This document shows positions 24,737-34,527 of a DNA stretch of 60,590 nt, in pieces (position 1 is the stretch's first letter; every line of letters begins with the position of its first letter). The notes under the pieces are model-generated. The model saw only the letters and a list, made by a program, of their open reading frames with translations, did not search any database and was not told the DNA's origin. Position numbers and translations under genes: made by a program. The DNA is from Chitinophagaceae bacterium. GTDB lineage: Bacteria > Bacteroidota > Bacteroidia > Chitinophagales > Chitinophagaceae. The DNA is taken from the NCBI GenBank assembly GCA_947447465.1, contig CANFKE010000025.1, positions 1 through 60,590 of the forward strand, written 5' to 3'.

Positions 24737-27700
24737 ATGACAAGACTTTTTTGCAAGATATACCATAAAGCCACACTGCTTTCTCTATCATTCATCCTGT
24801 TGACAACAAGTTTCACCGCACAATCTCAGGTCATCTGGTCGTCAGCATCTGGCACTGCCTGGCTCACAGGCAGCAACTGGACAGGAGCAACAGTACCCTC
24901 ATCAACACAGGTAGCACAGTTCAATGCCAATCCGACATCCACTACAGTAGGTGTGGGTATCCATATGGATACGGCAGCCGGTGCAGTTTCTGTGGGAGCT
25001 ATCTATGTGTCACCATCCAGAGGCGGCAATCTTATTATTGGCAATAGCTCACCCGCTACACCAGGTATCCTTACCCTTACAGGCGCAACAATAAATAGCA
25101 CTCCCAATGTAATTCTGGCTGACCTTGGCAGTTCATTCGCACGACTTCAGATACAGAACAAACAAGGCTCCGGAGGCAGCACAATGAGCATCAATATAGG
25201 GTCAGGCTCAAAGAACATTATTGCAGGAGCTGGCACTACCGTCAGCGCAGGTAATACCATCAGCATTATCAGCGCAATAATTGGTTCAGCTACATTAAAC
25301 TTTCTGGGAGGGGGCACACGTGATGCCGCAGCAGACACAGGAGTGAACGGAGGTATTCTGAGACTCGGTAATGCGAACACTTTCACAGGAGGCATCAATG
25401 TAGGCAAGAGTGACGGATCATTAAGTGGTATTCTTGCTTTGGATTCAACAGATGCTGTAGCCAATGTTGCAGGCAACGACATAACCATTTACAACAATAG
25501 CCAGCTATACCTGACTGAGGCTACAGGAAGTACATACAACATCAACAATGTTCTGCTTCACCTTAATGGTAACGGTAATAATTACTCCTCCACCGGTAAA
25601 GGAGCGTTGGTGAATCAATCCGGCAATAGCTTTACGTGGAGCGGAAATATAGATCTGGCAAGCGATGCCGGCATCAACGTTGGGGCTGCTCCAACAGCCT
25701 CATTAACCGTAATCGGCAATATCTCCGGCACCGGACAACTCATAAAAAGCGGACTTGGTAATCTGGTATTGAATGGTGCAGCAAATACCTGGGCAGGTGG
25801 TACACAGATCAATAGCGGAAAGATAACTGTCAATGCTGCATCTTCACTTCCTGGAGGTGCCTTACTGATGGCACAGGTAGTATCAAACCCTTCGATAGTT
25901 TTTAATAATGCCGCACAAACTATAACAGCACTCAGCAGTAGTTTCACAACATTCAGCAACAGTAACACAATAACGCTCAATGGCACAAGATTAACCATAG
26001 ATCAGAATACCAATACAGTATATGGTGGCAGCACCAGCACTCTTACCAGCACTATAACAGGTACAGGATCGGTCGTAAAAACCGGCACAGGCCGTCTTAC
26101 CCTGACCAGTGCCAATAACAACTTTTCGGGCGGACTTAAAATTGTATCTGGAGAGATAAGATACAATCCTATGTCTGCCAATGCAGTAACGAATACCTCA
26201 CCGGATACTCTTGACGGCGGTACTTTAAGTACAAATGGTATCATGAGGCCTTTCACCTTTACATTCGGAACTGCTGCATTAACCAACAATTCTGTAATAG
26301 ATCTGGGCATTGATACATTGCATTCAATAAAATTTGCCAACAGCAGTACTATTGCATGGACCACCGGAAAGGTTTTGACCATAACCAATTGGAAGGGCGG
26401 ATGGAACAGCACAACTGGAACAAAAGGCCGTATTTACTTTGGGAACAATGCGACGGGACTTACTGCTGCACAACGAGCTCAGATCGTCTTTATTGACGGT
26501 AGCGGCAATTCATTCAGTGCTACACAACTCAATACAGGAGAAGTAGTACCTCTCGCACCAACAATAACAACAACACCAGCTACATACGGTGGCTTTTGCA
26601 ATACGATCAACAACTTTATTAGTGTTGCCTTTAGCTATACCGGACCTATAAGTGCACCGTTTTATGTTCAGCTATCCAATGCTTCAGGAGTCTTTGCCAA
26701 CGACTTTGTGACCAACATTATAGGCACAGGTAGCACATCACCAATTACAGCGACCATACCCATGGGTACAACACCGGGCACTTCCTACAGAGTGAGGGTG
26801 ATCAACAATAGTATCATCAGTGTATTCGGCACCAACAACGGATCCAATATCTCGGTGACAGGAATACCTGTTGTGCCTGCAATTAGCGGATCTCCTATTG
26901 TACCACTGGGCAGTAATGTTACCTGGACCAATTCATTATCAGGAGGCATATGGTCTAGTGATGCACCGACGATTGCAACCGTCAACTCATCAGGGGTAAT
27001 AACCGGATTGACAGTGGGTACGACGTATATATCTTATACTGTCACTAACTTCTGCGGCCTATCAGGATATGCTTTCGACACTATTACGGTAGTACCTATC
27101 CCTGTTATTACCTCTATCACTCCTGATCATGGCAATAGCGGAACGACGGTAACTATAACCGGCAATAATTTCAGCCCTATACTCGCGAATAATGTAGTAT
27201 TCTTCGGAGCAGTAAAAGCTATTATTTCCGCCGGAAGTACAACAACGCTAAATGTAACTGCACCCGTAAGCGCAATGCGTGACCGTGTGACTGTTACTAA
27301 CCTCACTACAGGTTTGATGGCCTATTCAGCATCGACCTTCAACCCTACCTATGACAATACCGGGCTCATGCCTGACTCTGTAAACTTCAAACCTAAAGTC
27401 AACTTTACAGCAGGAGCTACTCCTGTAGGGGTTACTATGGGTGACCTTGATGGAGACGGCAAACCTGATATGATAGTTATCAATAGCGGTCCGAGCAATA
27501 TTTACGTGTACAGAAATATTAGCATTAACGGAACGATCAACTCATCATCTTTTGCCACACCTAATATCTATACAGTAGGTAATGGTCCTCATTATGCTAA
27601 AATAGCAGACGTTGACGGAGATGGATTGCCTGAAATCATTGTCGCCAATCTTGGGTTCAATTCGATAACGATCTATAAAAACATTTCGATACCCGGAGTC

Positions 27701-30700
27701 TTATCTTTTGCATTACCTGTCAGCATAAGTGTACCGGGAGGTCCTATAGACCTGAGTGTAGCAGATTTTGATGGTGATGGCAAAACAGACATTGCGGTGG
27801 TATGTCAGAATGCTGGCAAATTATCTATATTAAGGAATGTAGCGACACAAGGTACTATTACCAGCACGTCATTCACCAACTATCAACTTAGCTCAACGAT
27901 CTACCCGTTTCCTTATCGCATATTCACAGCCGATCTGGACAACGACGGCAAAACCGACATAGCGCTGACAGACTACAGTAATAACAAAGTGTATGTTTTA
28001 CACAACAACATTCCCGCAGGGACATCGATCAACGTAAGTTCATTCCCTACTGCAATAACCCTTACAACACAAACATCACCTGCAGGTATCAATGGCGGAG
28101 ATATAGATGGCGATGGCAAACCCGAACTTATTGTAGCCAATAGTGGCAGTAATACCATTAGCGTATTTAACAATACTAATGTTGCATCCGGTACTTTATC
28201 ATTTGCCGCAGCAACAAATTATACTTCAGAGACAGCTCCTGAAGACCTAGCAATTGCAGACGTAGATGGAGACAATAAGATAGACATAGCTGTAGCCAAT
28301 TATTCAGCCAACAATGTTTCTATTTTCCGCAATACTTCTACTACCGGAACCATAGACGCCAATTCACTGGCTACACGAAAAAGCTTTAATACAGGAGTAG
28401 ATGTAGGAGGTGTAGCATTCGCAGATATGGATAGCGATGGCAAGCCAGATCTAGCTGTTGTCAGTACATCCACATCATCTGTAGCCATACTCAAGAATTA
28501 CCCGCTGCCACCTGTAGGAACCATTACAGGTGCAGATACCATTTGTAAGGGAACAAGCACCACACTTTCTAATACCCAGTCAGGAGGTAATTGGCAGAGT
28601 ATGTCACCGGCAATTGCAACCATCAATACCACAGGTAAGGTTACAGGTCTAGCCAATGGCATGGCAACCATTGCTTATTATACAGTAGCGCAGGGCGACA
28701 CTAATACTACCTACTTCAACATCTATGTTCGCAACTCAGATACTGTAAGAGCAATAACTGCCGCTTCAACATCTGTATGCGCAGGTGCATTGATACAACT
28801 GTATGAAGTGGCCACTACCGGCTCATGGTCCAGCAATGCACCCGGAGTAGCAACAGTTGACAATAATGGATTTGTGACAGGCGTAAGTACCGGCACAGCA
28901 ATGATCTCGTACATTGTAAACACAGGTTGTTTTTCATCTTTCGACACAATAAATGTGATAGTTGGTGCAGGAACCGGCTATACTATAGGTGCAATATCAG
29001 GACCATCTGCTTTATGCGCCGGTAGCACCATAACGATTACTGACACATCTGCCGGAGGCACCTGGAGCAGTAGTAATACAACTGTAGCTGATGTGAACAG
29101 CAACGGTTTATTGCAGGCGATCAGTAATGGCACTGCTACAATTACCTATGCCATCAGTAATGCTTGCGGCATATATCAGTCAACACTACCAGTTACAGTA
29201 GATACAACATTGAACGCATCTGTGATACTAGGTCCCGGTGCGGTGTGTATTGGTGCATCCATTTCACTTACTAACATTGCCGGTGCGGGCGGCAACTGGT
29301 CTGCCAGTAATGCATCTGCAACGATCAACTCATCCGGCATACTTACAGGAATGAACATAGGCATTGATACGATAACCTATAGTATTACTAATAGTTGCGG
29401 AACCGCTACGGGCACAAGAACAATTAACGTTGCACTATCTCCGGCAGCAGGAGCCATCATTGGACCATCATCTGTTTGTCAATTGGACACTATTACCGTA
29501 AGTAGTACGGTAACCGGCGGTTCATGGCTACTTAGCAATAATAAAGCACAGATATTTGCCAATGGCGACATACGAGGTATTACGGCTGGTACAGACACCG
29601 TGTATTATCTGGCTACAACAGGTTGCGGCACAGATACTGCTAAGTCGGTTATAACAATATCTCCACTGCCTGTTGCCGGCACTATTACCGGGGCTACGAC
29701 CTTATGTGTGGGAGCATCAACAACACTCAATGCATCAATTGCAGGTGGTGTATGGAGCAGTCTGATTGGATTTGCGACTACCACAGATAGCGTAATAACA
29801 GGTGTATCGGCAGGCATAGATACAATAAGATATACCGTATCCAATTCATGCGGATCTGCAATAGCTATAAAGCGGATCATTGTTAATGCTATCACAGCGG
29901 TAGATACAATATCAGGGCCTTCAAGTGTATGTACAGGCGCTAGCATAACACTTACTAACGCTACAACCGGTGGTACATGGAGTAAGACCAATGCCAAAGC
30001 AAATGTTTCCGCTACGGGTGTTGTCACCGGAGTTACCGCCGGGATAGATACTATCAAATACACACCTGCCGGCACCTGCCCTATGGTAGCAACAAAAGAA
30101 ATCACAGTCAATCAGACGCCTTCAGCAGGTACCATATCCGGACCGACCACGTTATGCGTGGGCGCGGCAGCAACCCTGCATAGTTCAGTGCCGAATGGCG
30201 TATGGAGTGTTGTAGGTACACACACATCGTTAGCTGACAGTGTCATAACAGGTATATCAGCAGGAAGCGACACTGTAAGATATACCATAACTACAGTATG
30301 TGGTTATACGTCTGTGATCAAGAAAATAACAGTAAGTCCGTTGCCATATGTAGCACCTATAACCGGTGACTCCGTACTATATGTTGGTGAACAGACAACG
30401 CTTAAAGATTCGACCACAGGTGGTATTTGGAGTGTAAAGGGCACCCATGCGATCATATCATCTACAGGTAAACTCGGCGCATTGATAGCAGGACAGGATA
30501 CAGTAAAATATACCGTCACCAATGGCTGCGGATCATCGTATGCAAGGCTCCCGATCACTATCTTAGAACCAACAGATGGAGGTGATATCACCGACATAAA
30601 GCTCTACCCTAACCCCAACAATGGTAAGTTCACTATCTTACTTTCCTCTAGCCTGAATGAAGAACTAAGTGTAGTTGTAGCTAATTCAGCCTTTCAGATC

Positions 30701-30832
30701 ATCAATGTAACTTCAGTGCATACCAATACAGCGACCGATCTGTTGGCCGATAATCTGGCAGACGGAGTTTACATGCTATCGGTAGTATCTAAAAAAGGTT
30801 GGCATACAGTAAAATTCGTAATAGCAAAATAA
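24737..30832 (+). CDS. Giant T9SS-secreted adhesin-like protein with PATR, IPT, FG-GAP and Ig-like repeats
   Basis: The start at 24737 gives about 2031 residues with a signal peptide (MTRLFCKIYHKATLLSLSFI...AQS); the longer frame from 24674 places 21 residues before it and is less likely. Order of parts: autotransporter-associated beta-strand repeats (about 190-480, e.g. GTGQLIKSGLGNLVLNG); one Ig-like domain (about 711-790); an IPT/TIG domain (about 788-870, ITPDHGNSGTTVTITGNNF); seven FG-GAP/VCBS repeats with calcium-type loops such as DLDGDGKPD (about 890-1255); nine more Ig-like (BIG2-type) repeats of about 75-80 residues, many opening I-x-G-P-x-x-x-C (about 1255-1940); and a T9SS type A sorting domain (LYPNPNNGKFTILL, about 1950-2031). 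A surface adhesin or matrix role is inferred from these domains. Confidence 0.9.
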   Translation: MTRLFCKIYHKATLLSLSFILLTTSFTAQSQVIWSSASGTAWLTGSNWTGATVPSSTQVAQFNANPTSTTVGVGIHMDTAAGAVSVGAIYVSPSRGGNLIIGNSSPATPGILTLTGATINSTPNVILADLGSSFARLQIQNKQGSGGSTMSINIGSGSKNIIAGAGTTVSAGNTISIISAIIGSATLNFLGGGTRDAAADTGVNGGILRLGNANTFTGGINVGKSDGSLSGILALDSTDAVANVAGNDITIYNNSQLYLTEATGSTYNINNVLLHLNGNGNNYSSTGKGALVNQSGNSFTWSGNIDLASDAGINVGAAPTASLTVIGNISGTGQLIKSGLGNLVLNGAANTWAGGTQINSGKITVNAASSLPGGALLMAQVVSNPSIVFNNAAQTITALSSSFTTFSNSNTITLNGTRLTIDQNTNTVYGGSTSTLTSTITGTGSVVKTGTGRLTLTSANNNFSGGLKIVSGEIRYNPMSANAVTNTSPDTLDGGTLSTNGIMRPFTFTFGTAALTNNSVIDLGIDTLHSIKFANSSTIAWTTGKVLTITNWKGGWNSTTGTKGRIYFGNNATGLTAAQRAQIVFIDGSGNSFSATQLNTGEVVPLAPTITTTPATYGGFCNTINNFISVAFSYTGPISAPFYVQLSNASGVFANDFVTNIIGTGSTSPITATIPMGTTPGTSYRVRVINNSIISVFGTNNGSNISVTGIPVVPAISGSPIVPLGSNVTWTNSLSGGIWSSDAPTIATVNSSGVITGLTVGTTYISYTVTNFCGLSGYAFDTITVVPIPVITSITPDHGNSGTTVTITGNNFSPILANNVVFFGAVKAIISAGSTTTLNVTAPVSAMRDRVTVTNLTTGLMAYSASTFNPTYDNTGLMPDSVNFKPKVNFTAGATPVGVTMGDLDGDGKPDMIVINSGPSNIYVYRNISINGTINSSSFATPNIYTVGNGPHYAKIADVDGDGLPEIIVANLGFNSITIYKNISIPGVLSFALPVSISVPGGPIDLSVADFDGDGKTDIAVVCQNAGKLSILRNVATQGTITSTSFTNYQLSSTIYPFPYRIFTADLDNDGKTDIALTDYSNNKVYVLHNNIPAGTSINVSSFPTAITLTTQTSPAGINGGDIDGDGKPELIVANSGSNTISVFNNTNVASGTLSFAAATNYTSETAPEDLAIADVDGDNKIDIAVANYSANNVSIFRNTSTTGTIDANSLATRKSFNTGVDVGGVAFADMDSDGKPDLAVVSTSTSSVAILKNYPLPPVGTITGADTICKGTSTTLSNTQSGGNWQSMSPAIATINTTGKVTGLANGMATIAYYTVAQGDTNTTYFNIYVRNSDTVRAITAASTSVCAGALIQLYEVATTGSWSSNAPGVATVDNNGFVTGVSTGTAMISYIVNTGCFSSFDTINVIVGAGTGYTIGAISGPSALCAGSTITITDTSAGGTWSSSNTTVADVNSNGLLQAISNGTATITYAISNACGIYQSTLPVTVDTTLNASVILGPGAVCIGASISLTNIAGAGGNWSASNASATINSSGILTGMNIGIDTITYSITNSCGTATGTRTINVALSPAAGAIIGPSSVCQLDTITVSSTVTGGSWLLSNNKAQIFANGDIRGITAGTDTVYYLATTGCGTDTAKSVITISPLPVAGTITGATTLCVGASTTLNASIAGGVWSSLIGFATTTDSVITGVSAGIDTIRYTVSNSCGSAIAIKRIIVNAITAVDTISGPSSVCTGASITLTNATTGGTWSKTNAKANVSATGVVTGVTAGIDTIKYTPAGTCPMVATKEITVNQTPSAGTISGPTTLCVGAAATLHSSVPNGVWSVVGTHTSLADSVITGISAGSDTVRYTITTVCGYTSVIKKITVSPLPYVAPITGDSVLYVGEQTTLKDSTTGGIWSVKGTHAIISSTGKLGALIAGQDTVKYTVTNGCGSSYARLPITILEPTDGGDITDIKLYPNPNNGKFTILLSSSLNEELSVVVANSAFQIINVTSVHTNTATDLLADNLADGVYMLSVVSKKGWHTVKFVIAK

Positions 30833-30835
30833 GAT

Positions 30836-31267
30836 ATGACAAAGACTCCTCCCATCATCATAGACACCATCATTAATGCTCCCGTAAAAAAAGTTTGGGA
30901 TGCACTGACTCATCGCAGACAAATGAAACACTGGTTTTTCGATATAGAAGATTTTATACCGGAATTTGGTGCAGAGTTTGAATTTTATAATGATGCAGAT
31001 AAAAAGGATTACCTCCATAAGGGAAAGATAACCGATATGGTACTGGAACAAAAGATAGGCTATGACTGGAAATATGATGGCATAGAGGGTGATTCGCACG
31101 TCACCATTGAGCTGCATCCTGATTTAGAAGGTAAAACCAGACTTAAATTGAAACATTCAGGAACAGAGTCATTTCCTGCATACGATAACAATCTGTCAAG
31201 AGCAAGTTTTGAAAAAGGCTGGGATCAGATCATCAACCACAATCTTAAAAATTATCTGGAGCAATAA
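30836..31267 (+). CDS. SRPBCC/AHSA1 family protein
   Basis: A 143-residue protein with the START-like ligand-binding fold: IIIDTIINAPVKKVWDALTH at the N-terminus, the MKHWFFD segment, and a C-terminal helix FEKGWDQIINHNLKNYLE. The family binds lipids or hydrophobic ligands or activates Hsp90; no specific role can be given. Its ATG lies 3 nt after the adhesin stop codon, so it is translated from the same mRNA or has an internal promoter. It has no signal peptide and should be cytoplasmic. Confidence 0.85.
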   Translation: MTKTPPIIIDTIINAPVKKVWDALTHRRQMKHWFFDIEDFIPEFGAEFEFYNDADKKDYLHKGKITDMVLEQKIGYDWKYDGIEGDSHVTIELHPDLEGKTRLKLKHSGTESFPAYDNNLSRASFEKGWDQIINHNLKNYLEQ

Positions 31268-31314
31268 GAAGTACCAGTAACAGAAAGACATCCAAGTCTC
31301 CGGTCATCAAATTG

Positions 31315-31773
31315 CTACGGTCTGATAATAAGTTTGCCGGTGGTCAGGTGATTACTCTCATTTCTGGCGCGGTCGGTAATGTACATCTCGAAAGATGTTG
31401 TATCACCAACTGCCATATGAAAAGAGTCTGAACGAGGAACAGGAGAAGGAGATAATAACAACACAAGTCCAACACCTGTCAATCCTTTCTTAGGATCTTC
31501 TATTGCCGGATCTATTGCCGGAAAATCATAGCGAACATAACCTGCTGAATCGAATCTCAGATCTTTAATATACACCGAAGATGCTGTATCATTGGCAAGA
31601 TCTGCATCACCATCAGCGAAACCGAATTGAATAAATGCAGTATCATAATTTGATCTGATAGAATCAGGTCCGAAAACTTTAAGCGATATGTGTGGTATCT
31701 TTGACATCGTATTCTTCTCGCACGAGAACAATACGGTGCAGCTGACTATCAATAGAATTAACCACATTTTCAT
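31315..31773 (-). CDS. Small lipoprotein of unknown function
   Basis: The ATG at 31773 gives 152 residues; a TTG three codons upstream also opens the frame but is less likely. The signal ends in VLFSC (Cys18), giving a lipoprotein. The mature part contains IRSNYDTAFIQFGFADGDAD and a C-terminal strand TTGKLIIRP, beta-rich as in many Bacteroidota outer-membrane lipoproteins. No family recognised. It is divergent from the LuxE-like gene with only 20 bp between the start codons, so the two promoters must overlap the opposite coding starts. Confidence 0.7.
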   Translation of the reverse strand: MKMWLILLIVSCTVLFSCEKNTMSKIPHISLKVFGPDSIRSNYDTAFIQFGFADGDADLANDTASSVYIKDLRFDSAGYVRYDFPAIDPAIEDPKKGLTGVGLVLLLSPSPVPRSDSFHMAVGDTTSFEMYITDRARNESNHLTTGKLIIRP

Positions 31774-31793
31774 ATAAATCAAAGTTAACGAAA

Positions 31794-32789
31794 GTGAGTA
31801 ATAAAAACTCGTTAATAAATACCGAAAAAATCATCTCTATTACCCCATCAGAGTTCACTGATGCGGCCATATCGCTATTTAACTACCAGCATACCCATAA
31901 TATTGTGTACCGTCAATTTTGCGATGCATTAAAAGTTAATGCAGCCGAGATAAGTACACTTACACAAATACCATTTCTTCCTATCACCTTCTTCAAGTCT
32001 CATCGCATACAGACCGGTGAATGGAGTAATGAGGAATTATTGTTTCAAAGCAGTGGTACTACAGGAGAGATCACTTCGAAACACTTTGTAAAAGATGCGG
32101 CTGTTTATGAGCGGTCTCTGCAACATGGTTTTACCCTTCAATATGGAGCCCCATCAGATTATGCCATTCTTGCACTGCTACCATCTTACCTCGAGCGCAA
32201 AAATGCCTCTCTGGTATATATGGCTCAGCAACTGATGAAAGCCGGCGGCCATCCCGATAACGGGTTTTATATCAACGAATGGGATGTACTTAAAGATAAA
32301 CTGCAGCAGCTGATAGCCGGGCAACAAAAAGTGATCTTATTAGGGGTAACCTTTGCTTTACTTGACTTTGCAGAGCGCTACCCTATGCCATTGCAAAATG
32401 TAATTGTAATGGAGACCGGCGGCATGAAAGGCAGGAGAGAAGAATGGACAAGAGCACAAGTACATAACTACCTGAAAAAACAATGGGAGCTTCAGGCCAT
32501 CCACTCGGAGTATGGCATGACCGAATTACTCTCGCAGGCATATGCTAAAGCCGATGGTATCTATACGCCTACCAATACCATGCAGGTAATGATCCGAGAT
32601 GTGAACGACCCGCTTGATGTGAGTACGACGGGAAGCGGCTGCATCAATATCATAGATCTGGCCAATATACACTCCTGCGCCTTCATTGCTACCGAAGACA
32701 TCGGCAAAGTTTACCCTAACGGCACTTTTGAAATAATGGGCCGAATGGATCACAGTGCATTAAGGGGCTGCAGTCTGATGGCTGTATAA
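31794..32789 (+). CDS. LuxE-like acyl-protein synthetase / AMP-binding enzyme
   Basis: A 331-residue protein starting at GTG (31794); no in-frame ATG precedes the conserved part. It shows the AMP-binding motif FQSSGTTG (residues 84-91), VIVMETGGMKGRREEW at about 205, and HSEYGMTELLSQAY at about 237, the pattern of the LuxE subfamily of acyl-activating enzymes. LuxE joins fatty acids to a protein through ATP; Bacteroidota homologues sit in lipid or polysaccharide loci. No luxC, luxD or acyl carrier gene is near. Substrate unknown. Confidence 0.85.
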   Translation: MSNKNSLINTEKIISITPSEFTDAAISLFNYQHTHNIVYRQFCDALKVNAAEISTLTQIPFLPITFFKSHRIQTGEWSNEELLFQSSGTTGEITSKHFVKDAAVYERSLQHGFTLQYGAPSDYAILALLPSYLERKNASLVYMAQQLMKAGGHPDNGFYINEWDVLKDKLQQLIAGQQKVILLGVTFALLDFAERYPMPLQNVIVMETGGMKGRREEWTRAQVHNYLKKQWELQAIHSEYGMTELLSQAYAKADGIYTPTNTMQVMIRDVNDPLDVSTTGSGCINIIDLANIHSCAFIATEDIGKVYPNGTFEIMGRMDHSALRGCSLMAV

Positions 32790-32840
32790 AAACATAACAT
32801 CTTCATAAACATGGCCAAACGAAACAGCCATTACTTTTTA

Positions 32841-32848
32841 TAATTTTG
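32841..32848 (+). promoter_or_regulatory. Promoter -7 box five bases before the phosphatase start codon
   Basis: TAATTTTG fits TAnnTTTG and ends 5 bp before the ATG at 32854. Transcription would begin at or inside the first codons, suggesting a leaderless mRNA or a start further downstream. Confidence 0.5.
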
Positions 32849-32853
32849 TACCA

Positions 32854-33690
32854 ATGAGCAAACATATATCTATTACAGCAGGCATTATAGGCATTACTAC
32901 TGTAGCAATTTTAGGATTTAAACCTATCAGCCGTACCATCTCTGAAATGGTAAAACTAGCACCCGTAGAACAAAATGTATTGGGCGTTATCTACCAGCAG
33001 CGCGCTGCTGAATATAGAGCACTATGCTTTCAGGCTTATAACATTGCCATGAGTAAGATCGACAATGCAGCAAAGTCAAAAAAAACGGCTAAACTGGCTG
33101 TTATCACAGACCTGGACGAGACGGCAATAGATAATAGCGGCTATGCAGTAAGGTGCTATAACGAAGAGCATGGTTATACTGATGACTCATGGAACAAATG
33201 GTGCAATGATGCTGTCGCGGACTCTGTTCCGGGTAGTGTTACCTTCTTTAAATATGCTGATAAAAAAGGGGTGACCATATTCTATGTTTCTAACCGCAGT
33301 AATGCAGCTTTGACTAAGACCATGGAGAATATGAAGAGACTGGGTTTTCCGCAGGTAAGCGAAGAACATTTTAAACTAAAAACGACCACCAGCAGCAAGG
33401 AAGAACGCCGAAGAGAGATAGCGAAGAACTATAAGATAGTTGCACTGTTGGGCGATAACCTTGTAGATATGGATGCGGCATTTGATAAAGCACCTGAAAA
33501 CGTGCGTCAACATGCCGCTGATAGCTTGCGAATGGTATGGGGAGACCGCTACATAGTATTTCCTAATGCTACCTATGGCGACTGGGAAAATGCATTATAT
33601 ATGGACTACCGCAAAGCACATCCGGAAGCTAAAAGCATTAGCCCGGATAGTGTTTACGCAATAAGGGTAAGAGCATTGAAGCAGTATTAA
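32854..33690 (+). CDS. e(P4)-type acid phosphatase / 5'-nucleotidase of the HAD superfamily
   Basis: A 278-residue exported protein. The HAD motif I reads VITDLDETAIDNSGY near residue 89, as in class C acid phosphatases (D-x-D-E-T), motif II is FYVSNRS near residue 148, and motif III/IV is LLGDNLVDMD near residue 209. The family removes phosphate from nucleotides such as NMN outside the cytoplasm. The N-terminal 20 residues form a signal or anchor without a lipobox cysteine, so unlike Haemophilus e(P4) it need not be a lipoprotein. Confidence 0.9.
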   Translation: MSKHISITAGIIGITTVAILGFKPISRTISEMVKLAPVEQNVLGVIYQQRAAEYRALCFQAYNIAMSKIDNAAKSKKTAKLAVITDLDETAIDNSGYAVRCYNEEHGYTDDSWNKWCNDAVADSVPGSVTFFKYADKKGVTIFYVSNRSNAALTKTMENMKRLGFPQVSEEHFKLKTTTSSKEERRREIAKNYKIVALLGDNLVDMDAAFDKAPENVRQHAADSLRMVWGDRYIVFPNATYGDWENALYMDYRKAHPEAKSISPDSVYAIRVRALKQY

Positions 33691-33712
33691 TAAAAGACAT
33701 TTAACATCAATA

Positions 33713-33748
33713 AAAAAAGCGACAATCTTAAGTGATCGTCGCTTTTTT
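33713..33748. terminator. Bidirectional terminator
   Basis: AAAAAAGCGACAATC pairs with GATCGTCGCTTTTTT around TTAAGT with one A-C mismatch. A and T runs on both sides allow use by the phosphatase gene (plus) and the convergent MBL hydrolase gene (minus). Confidence 0.8.
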
Positions 33749-33770
33749 AGTTTTATTATATTACTATACA

Positions 33771-34517
33771 CTACAATTTCGCTACAGGCGTTTTCACATC
33801 ATGATAAAATAAAAACTGCCACCCTTCTCTTCTGCCTTCTTCAGCATATTCTTCTCGCAACATCATTGCCCTTTTACCATCAAAATCATATTTGGCAACA
33901 TACTTCATTTTCATCTGCTTCAATTGAGGCGCTTCATCTCCACCAAAAAACACCTTGTCTGTACCATCATCTATGAGGTAAACAATATGCTCAGGACAAT
34001 GACCGCCTGAGTGACGGAAAGAGATGTAACCATCTATCATACCGGTCTCTCCATCCAGCCATTTTACCCTGTCAGTGGTCATTATTGGTTCTATATCCTG
34101 TGGGTAATAAGAAGGAGTACCTGTTTTTATAGCAAAATTAGCTTCAGGGCTATAGATATAATAATCAGCATCAGGGAAGGTAGGCACCTGATTGCCTTGT
34201 TCATCTTTATAGGTCATACAACCTGCGTGATCTTTATGCAGGTGTGAAAGCAATACTTTGGTCACATCTCCTGGGCCATATCCGCGTGCATACAAGTTCT
34301 CATGTATCATCAATGTGCCCTGATTGTTTTTAAATCCCAACCCTGTATCCAGTACTATGACATCCCTGTCTGTAATAACAAGAAATGGTTGTACCTCTAC
34401 CAGCAAAGAGCCGGTTGCACGCTCATTGAGAATATCATTTTCCATATCAAATGGAATGAATTGCTTATCTCTACCTATTGTAAAATGACCTTCGGATAAT
34501 GGGAATATTGTTGCCAT
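33771..34517 (-). CDS. Metallo-beta-lactamase-fold hydrolase
   Basis: A 248-residue protein with the metal-binding motif HLHKDHAG near residue 92, VIVLDTGLGF before it, a further metal histidine in SGGHCPEHIVY near residue 170, and FFGGDEAP near residue 192. This is the MBL-fold hydrolase family; members cleave thioesters, lactones or phosphoesters. No signal peptide. Its start lies 11 nt after the rodA stop codon, so it is probably the last gene of the mrdA-rodA unit. A role in cell-wall growth would be only a guess. Confidence 0.85.
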   Translation of the reverse strand: MATIFPLSEGHFTIGRDKQFIPFDMENDILNERATGSLLVEVQPFLVITDRDVIVLDTGLGFKNNQGTLMIHENLYARGYGPGDVTKVLLSHLHKDHAGCMTYKDEQGNQVPTFPDADYYIYSPEANFAIKTGTPSYYPQDIEPIMTTDRVKWLDGETGMIDGYISFRHSGGHCPEHIVYLIDDGTDKVFFGGDEAPQLKQMKMKYVAKYDFDGKRAMMLREEYAEEGRREGWQFLFYHDVKTPVAKL

Positions 34518-34527
34518 GCAGATATGG

